Part shown: piece after piece, positions 12,972 to 16,135 of the stretch | Layout of the letters: the number at the start of each line of letters is the position of its first letter | How positions within the stretch are numbered: the first letter of the stretch is position 1 | Assembly (NCBI GenBank): GCA_039182715.1 | Contig: JBCDBY010000074.1 | Location: 1-16,135 of the forward strand | From: JBCDBY01 sp039182715 | GTDB taxonomy: Bacteria; Planctomycetota; PLA2 | Direction of reading: 5' to 3' | Length of the DNA stretch: 16,135 bases | The notes under the pieces: model-generated | The model's input: the letters and a program-made list of their open reading frames with translations, nothing else | The model's database searches: none | Told to the model about the DNA's origin: nothing | Made by a program: the position numbers and the translations under genes

Positions 12972-14376
12972 CGTAGCGACGATGTGTCGCGTCCCAGCGC
13001 AGGCGGCCCGCGTTGGCGTCCCACCAATCGCGCAGGAAGAGATCGGTCCCCGGGGGGAACTCGTCGACCAGCGGCGGGCCGCGCGACACGTTGAGGAGAA
13101 TGCCGGCACGCGTGGTGAAGACGCGGACGGCGCGGTCGCTCTTCTCCATCGCGTCGAAGAGGCGCGCGAGATCGTAGTCGTCGCGCACCGTCGCCAGCGC
13201 CTCGATGCACGCCTCCCGCAGCTCCCGGTTGCGCGTGTCCAGGGCGCGGAAGATGGGTTCGACGACGGTGGAGCCGTAGAGGCCGCCGTGCGCGGCACCG
13301 AGGTGGGCCACCGCCCACGCACACGCGATGCGGACGGACGCGGCCTCCGTGCGATCGTCGAGTGCCGCGATAAGCGTCGGCAGGAACGCGGGCTCGCACC
13401 AGTAGTCCATCGCCTTCGCGATCCGGGCGCGCACTTCCACACGCAGGGACTTGTCGCGGAATCGATCGATGAGCGTCGGCAGCACGCGCGAGTCGCGAAT
13501 CAACCCGACGACCCAGGCGGACGTCTCCGAATCATAGGCGTTGCCTTCGAGCACCTCCCGGAGCTCGAAGTCGACGGCCGGCTCCCCCACGCTGAGACTT
13601 TCACCCCGCTCGATGCGCGCTTGCGTGACCGGCTCGATGATGCCCGAGCCGCGGAACAGGGCGCGGGCGCGCAGGTCGATCGCCTCCTGCGAGCCGGGCC
13701 AGCGACGGAGCACCTGCTCGCACGCGTCGACGCACAGGGTCCAGCGGAAGCGGTAGAAGTGCTCGCGGCACTCCATGAGGGCGAGGCGATACGCCGCGCG
13801 ACCGTGCCCGTCCGACTCGAGCACGGCGACCAGCTGGCGCAGCGACTCGATCTTGTTGCCAGCCAACCGGTTCGTCGCCTGATTCCACCGCTCCTCGTAC
13901 TCCGCGGGAATGCCCGAGGTCCCGATCGCGGCGCGGGCGCGTTCGGCGATCTCGTCCACCTGCAGCCTGTCCTCCCAGCGATCGAGCACACCCCGGTCGG
14001 GTCCGAGCAGCACGACGGACGGGTTGGCGTACCCGGGCCTCCACGTACGACAGATGTCCCCGTTCGCGCGCAGGTCGACGTTGACGCGGATCGGCCGGAA
14101 CTGCTCCCAGACGAACGCCAGCTGCGGCAGCTCGAGATAGTGGTCGTACCCGGGTTGCTGGTTCCACTCCGAGTGGAAGTAGAGGAAGACCCGCTTGCGC
14201 TGGAGGCGCGCCTCCTCGAGGGCGGCATCCGCGTCCGTGCGCCACGGAATGGGCGACGGCTCCGGCAGCGGACGCGGCGACACCTCGAGCTGCGCCGGCT
14301 TGCGCGTGGCGCAGGCGGCGAGGAGGAGCAGCGGCAAGAAAGCACGCACGGCGTCGATGTACGCCGTGCGTGTCAC
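12874..14376 (-). CDS. Lipoprotein with redox-dead thioredoxin-like domain and HEAT-like repeats
   Basis: Exported, lipid-anchored protein (500 aa) of unknown role. From GTG 14376 it opens MTRTAYIDAVRAFLPLLLLAAC, with lipobox LAAC and Cys22; GTG 14349 would give a shorter signal MRAFLPLLLLAAC. Neither has a good ribosome site. Residues ~46-150 have thioredoxin-fold layout: KRVFLYFHSEWNQQP, IRVNVDL, then NPSVVLLGPDRGVLDRW with the cis-Pro position. The CxxC site reads NQQP, so it cannot do disulfide chemistry. Residues ~285-440 hold HEAT/PBS-like helical pairs (SRVLPTLIDRFRD, AFLPTLIAALDD, VVEPIFRALD), a protein-binding scaffold. It begins 6 nt after the proS stop. Its acidic Ser/Glu-rich tail is encoded antisense to the glycosylase gene. 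Confidence 0.82.
   Translation of the reverse strand: MTRTAYIDAVRAFLPLLLLAACATRKPAQLEVSPRPLPEPSPIPWRTDADAALEEARLQRKRVFLYFHSEWNQQPGYDHYLELPQLAFVWEQFRPIRVNVDLRANGDICRTWRPGYANPSVVLLGPDRGVLDRWEDRLQVDEIAERARAAIGTSGIPAEYEERWNQATNRLAGNKIESLRQLVAVLESDGHGRAAYRLALMECREHFYRFRWTLCVDACEQVLRRWPGSQEAIDLRARALFRGSGIIEPVTQARIERGESLSVGEPAVDFELREVLEGNAYDSETSAWVVGLIRDSRVLPTLIDRFRDKSLRVEVRARIAKAMDYWCEPAFLPTLIAALDDRTEAASVRIACAWAVAHLGAAHGGLYGSTVVEPIFRALDTRNRELREACIEALATVRDDYDLARLFDAMEKSDRAVRVFTTRAGILLNVSRGPPLVDEFPPGTDLFLRDWWDANAGRLRWDATHRRYVMPGIAAEPVSEPETSDTTSRSEATDAEGDGA
14343..14372 (-). terminator. Perfect 12-bp hairpin at the proS / lipoprotein junction
   Basis: ACGCACGGCGT (14344-14354) pairs exactly with ACGCCGTGCGT (14361-14371), and one more C-G pair (14343/14372) extends it to 12 bp with a 6-nt loop. 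On the minus strand it starts 10 nt after the proS stop and is followed by CTTTCTTGCC, a weak U-rich tail. It also covers the first codons of the lipoprotein gene, including the alternative GTG 14349. Confidence 0.65.
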
Positions 14377-14382
14377 GGTTGG

Positions 14383-15807
14383 CTAATACGAGCGAGCAAA
14401 GTAGGCGCGGCGCGCGGCCGGCTTGCCGGTGAGCACGCAAGTCCCGTCGACCTCGTCCGCGAGAACGCGAATCGTCGCCTTCGTCTTTTCCTTGATCGCC
14501 AGCTCCGTCTCGTCGGTACCGTCCCAGTGCGCCAGAACGAAGCCGCCCGGGTTGTCGAGCGCCTTGGTGAAGGCGTCCCAGTCGCCCGCCTCGGTGGTCA
14601 TCGTCGCGGTGCGCTCCTCGGCGCGCGCGAGGAGGTTGGCCTGGATGGCGTCGAGCCGCTCCTGCAGCGCGGCGGCGAGGCCGTCGAACGGCAGCGGCTG
14701 CTTCTCGCTCGTGTCGCGGCGCGCGGCGATGACCTTGCCGTCGGCGAGATCGCGCGGGCCGAGTTCGAGGCGGATCGGCACGCCCTTCTTCTCCCACTCG
14801 AAGAACTTCGGGCCCGGCTTGAGCTGCTCGCGGTCGTCGAGCTTCGCGCGCATGCCGGCGGCGGTGATCTCGTCGATGAGCTTGTTCGCCTGTTCCAGGA
14901 CGGCCGCCTTCTCCTCCTCCTTGCGGAAGATCGGCACCAGCACGACCTGGATCGGCGCGATGCGCGGCGGCAGCACGAGACCCGCGTCGTCGCCGTGCGC
15001 CATGACGATGGCGCCGATGAGACGCGTCGAGACGCCCCACGAGGTGGTCCACGCGTGCTTGCGCTCGCCGTCGACGTCCTGGAACTGGATGTCGAACGCC
15101 TTGGCGAAGTTCTGGCCGAGGTGGTGCGACGTGCCCATCTGCAGCGCCTTGCCATCCTGCATCATGCCTTCGATGCAGTAGGTGCGCAGCGCGCCCGGGA
15201 AGGTCTCGAGCTTCGACTTGAGGCCCTTGCGCACCGGAATGGCAAGCCAGTCGCGCGCGATCTCGGCGTAGACGTCGAGCATCTGCAGCGTCTCCTGCTC
15301 CGCCTCCTCGTCCGTGGCGTGCACGGTGTGGCCCTCCTGCCAGAGGAACTCCGCGGTGCGCAGGAAGAGGCGCGGACGCATCTCCCAGCGCACGACGTTG
15401 GCCCACTGGTTGATCAGGATCGGCAGGTCGCGATGGCTCTGCACCCACTTCGAGTAGGTGTGGCCGATGACCGTTTCCGACGTCGGGCGGACGACGAGCG
15501 GCTCCTCGAGCTCCTTGCCGCCGCCGTGCGTGACGACCGCCAGCTCCGGCGCGAAGCCGTCCACGTGCTCCGCCTCTCGGTCGATGAACGACTTCGGGAT
15601 GAAGAGCGGGAAGTAGGCGTTCTCGTGGCCGGTCTCCTTGAAGCGCTTGTCGAGGGCGGCCTGGACGTTCTCCCAGAGCGCGTAGCCATGCGGCTTGATG
15701 ACCATGCACCCGCGCACCGGCGCGTTCTCGGCGAGCTCGCCGACTTGGACGACCTCCTGGTACCAGCGGGGAAAGTCCTCGGAGCGGGGCGTGATTTTCT
15801 GGCTCAT
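14383..15807 (-). CDS. proS: Proline-tRNA ligase, archaeal/eukaryotic-like short type
   Basis: Class II synthetase charging tRNA-Pro. The start is ATG 15807, opening MSQKITPRSEDFPRWYQEVV, where this type begins; the frame runs 93 codons further, across the tRNA gene, and is not real. Visible class II elements are RPTSE (107-111) and RLFLRTAEFLWQEGHT (146-161), the motif 2 region, plus SWGVSTRLIGAIVMAHGDD and LPPRIAPIQVVLVPI before the anticodon domain. At 474 aa it lacks the editing insertion of the E. coli type and carries the C-terminal extension of the archaeal/eukaryotic type, ending in the characteristic Tyr (AYFARSY). The zinc-site cysteines there are nearly all gone: only TCVLTGKPA keeps one. 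It is divergent from tRNA-Ala and followed by the lipoprotein gene. Confidence 0.95.
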   Translation of the reverse strand: MSQKITPRSEDFPRWYQEVVQVGELAENAPVRGCMVIKPHGYALWENVQAALDKRFKETGHENAYFPLFIPKSFIDREAEHVDGFAPELAVVTHGGGKELEEPLVVRPTSETVIGHTYSKWVQSHRDLPILINQWANVVRWEMRPRLFLRTAEFLWQEGHTVHATDEEAEQETLQMLDVYAEIARDWLAIPVRKGLKSKLETFPGALRTYCIEGMMQDGKALQMGTSHHLGQNFAKAFDIQFQDVDGERKHAWTTSWGVSTRLIGAIVMAHGDDAGLVLPPRIAPIQVVLVPIFRKEEEKAAVLEQANKLIDEITAAGMRAKLDDREQLKPGPKFFEWEKKGVPIRLELGPRDLADGKVIAARRDTSEKQPLPFDGLAAALQERLDAIQANLLARAEERTATMTTEAGDWDAFTKALDNPGGFVLAHWDGTDETELAIKEKTKATIRVLADEVDGTCVLTGKPAARRAYFARSY

Positions 15808-15889
15808 CGTCGTGTTCAACCGGATTGGCGTTGGACGGCTCAGTCTCGCCGCCGAGCCCGGACGGAGCAAGAACGCACGGGGATCAAAC

Positions 15890-15917
15890 TTGACGCGCCG
15901 AATGTCGCGTCCACAAT
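15890..15917 (+). promoter_or_regulatory. Promoter of the tRNA-Ala gene
   Basis: TTGACG (15890-15895) and CACAAT (15912-15917) are spaced by 16 nt, matching consensus at 5 and 4 of 6 positions. The expected transcription start near 15924 lies 6 nt before the mature tRNA. A GC-rich discriminator (GCCCCC) follows the -10 box, as is usual for stable RNA promoters. Confidence 0.65.
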
Positions 15918-15929
15918 GCCCCCTTCGAC

Positions 15930-16005
15930 GGGCCCGTAGCTCAGTTGGGAGAGCGTCTGGCTGGCAGCCAGAAGGTCGCAGGTTCAAATCCTGTCGGGTC
16001 CACCA
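15930..16005 (+). tRNA. tRNA-Ala (anticodon GGC), CCA encoded
   Basis: A full 76-nt cloverleaf. The acceptor GGGCCCG pairs with CGGGTCC, including G3:U70, the alanine identity pair. D stem GCTC/GAGC encloses loop AGTTGGGA. Anticodon stem TCTGG/CCAGA encloses loop CTGGCAG, giving anticodon GGC. T stem GCAGG/CCTGT encloses loop TTCAAAT. Discriminator A and CCA (16003-16005) are encoded. It reads GCC/GCU alanine codons and is transcribed away from proS. Confidence 0.97.
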
Positions 16006-16107
16006 GCCGTCGCTCCTGCCCTGACGGGCAGGAGCTATGGCTGGCAAGCCAGCAACGGACGAAGCCCAAGACCATGGTGCTCCCAACGCTGGCAGGAGCG
16101 ACGGCTG
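16004..16107. repeat. 17-bp perfect inverted repeat beginning in the tRNA 3' end
   Basis: The left arm 16004-16020 starts at the second base of the CCA end, and its exact reverse complement is 16091-16107. The 104-bp unit has no ORF. Within it, GCTCCTGCCC/GGGCAGGAGC (16012-16021/16026-16035, loop TGAC) forms a competing 10-bp hairpin, and GCTGG/CCAGC (16040-16053) a smaller one. It may be tRNA 3' processing or termination structure, or a small MITE-like repeat. Confidence 0.75.
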
Positions 16108-16135
16108 CCCGCCGTAGCCTTGGCGAAGGCGGGCA
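16106..16135. repeat. Palindromic hairpin at the window edge
   Basis: TGCCCGCC (16106-16113) pairs with GGCGGGCA (16128-16135), and CCTT/AAGG can pair inside. It abuts the right arm of the preceding inverted repeat and may continue beyond the window. It looks like a REP-type dispersed palindrome. Confidence 0.55.

Noticed and set aside
11916..13442. 508-codon minus-strand open frame spanning leuS, the glycosylase and the lipoprotein gene
   Set aside because: It crosses three genes with recognisable motifs in other frames and has no domain of its own.
12982..15939. 985-codon plus-strand open frame
   Set aside because: It is antisense to proS and the HEAT lipoprotein gene. proS carries all catalytic motifs, so this frame is a GC-skew shadow.
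15808..16086. 93-codon N-terminal extension of ProRS
   Set aside because: It runs antisense through the tRNA-Ala gene and its promoter, and the family begins at MSQKITPRSEDFP.

Overview
The window is a GC-rich bacterial chromosome segment. It holds ten protein-coding genes, one tRNA and several structured regulatory regions. Third codon positions are so GC-rich that nearly every gene throws very long antisense shadow ORFs, which I did not annotate. The gene set suggests a diderm, environmental, Planctomycetota- or Myxococcota-like bacterium: two lipobox proteins, a periplasmic phosphate-binding protein, an enlarged LeuRS, a short archaeal-type ProRS, and a thioredoxin-like/HEAT lipoprotein. 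This is an impression from protein style and no marker gene settles it. There are no phage, IS or CRISPR signatures; the region looks like ordinary chromosome with unusual regulation.

Left part (1-3600): a PstS-type phosphate-binding protein and a phosphomannomutase/phosphoglucomutase are both on the minus strand. A small exported protein of unknown function diverges from the mutase only 12 bp away and probably starts at TTG. It converges on the next operon across an AT-rich island made of two inverted arrays of a 7-nt unit.

Centre (3601-9322, minus strand): this is the most interesting part. A recognisable cobalamin (B12) riboswitch at about 8212-8390 precedes a tight three-gene operon. The genes are an outer-membrane-type lipoprotein with a predicted beta-propeller-like body, a 659-aa exported protein with a C-terminal membrane segment and coiled coil, and a threonine aldolase that starts inside the previous stop codon (GTGA overlap). 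None is a classical B12 gene. The lipoprotein resembles in concept the Bacteroides BtuG cobalamin-capturing surface propellers, so the operon is a candidate undescribed B12-responsive uptake or salvage module. The riboswitch begins only about a dozen bases after the stop of an upstream gene for a tail-anchored coiled-coil protein.

Right part (9323-16135): leuS (plus strand) is driven by a good sigma70-like promoter. About 130 nt of structured leader with an intrinsic terminator follows the promoter, an arrangement typical of attenuation. leuS overlaps a uracil-DNA-glycosylase-family gene by GTGA. That gene converges with, and overlaps by 98 bp, a thioredoxin-like/HEAT lipoprotein gene that lies downstream of proS. 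A perfect 12-bp hairpin sits exactly at the proS/lipoprotein junction, over the lipoprotein's possible start codons. A tRNA-Ala(GGC) gene with its own promoter diverges from proS. It is followed by nested inverted repeats, including a perfect 17-bp pair whose left arm begins in the tRNA CCA end.
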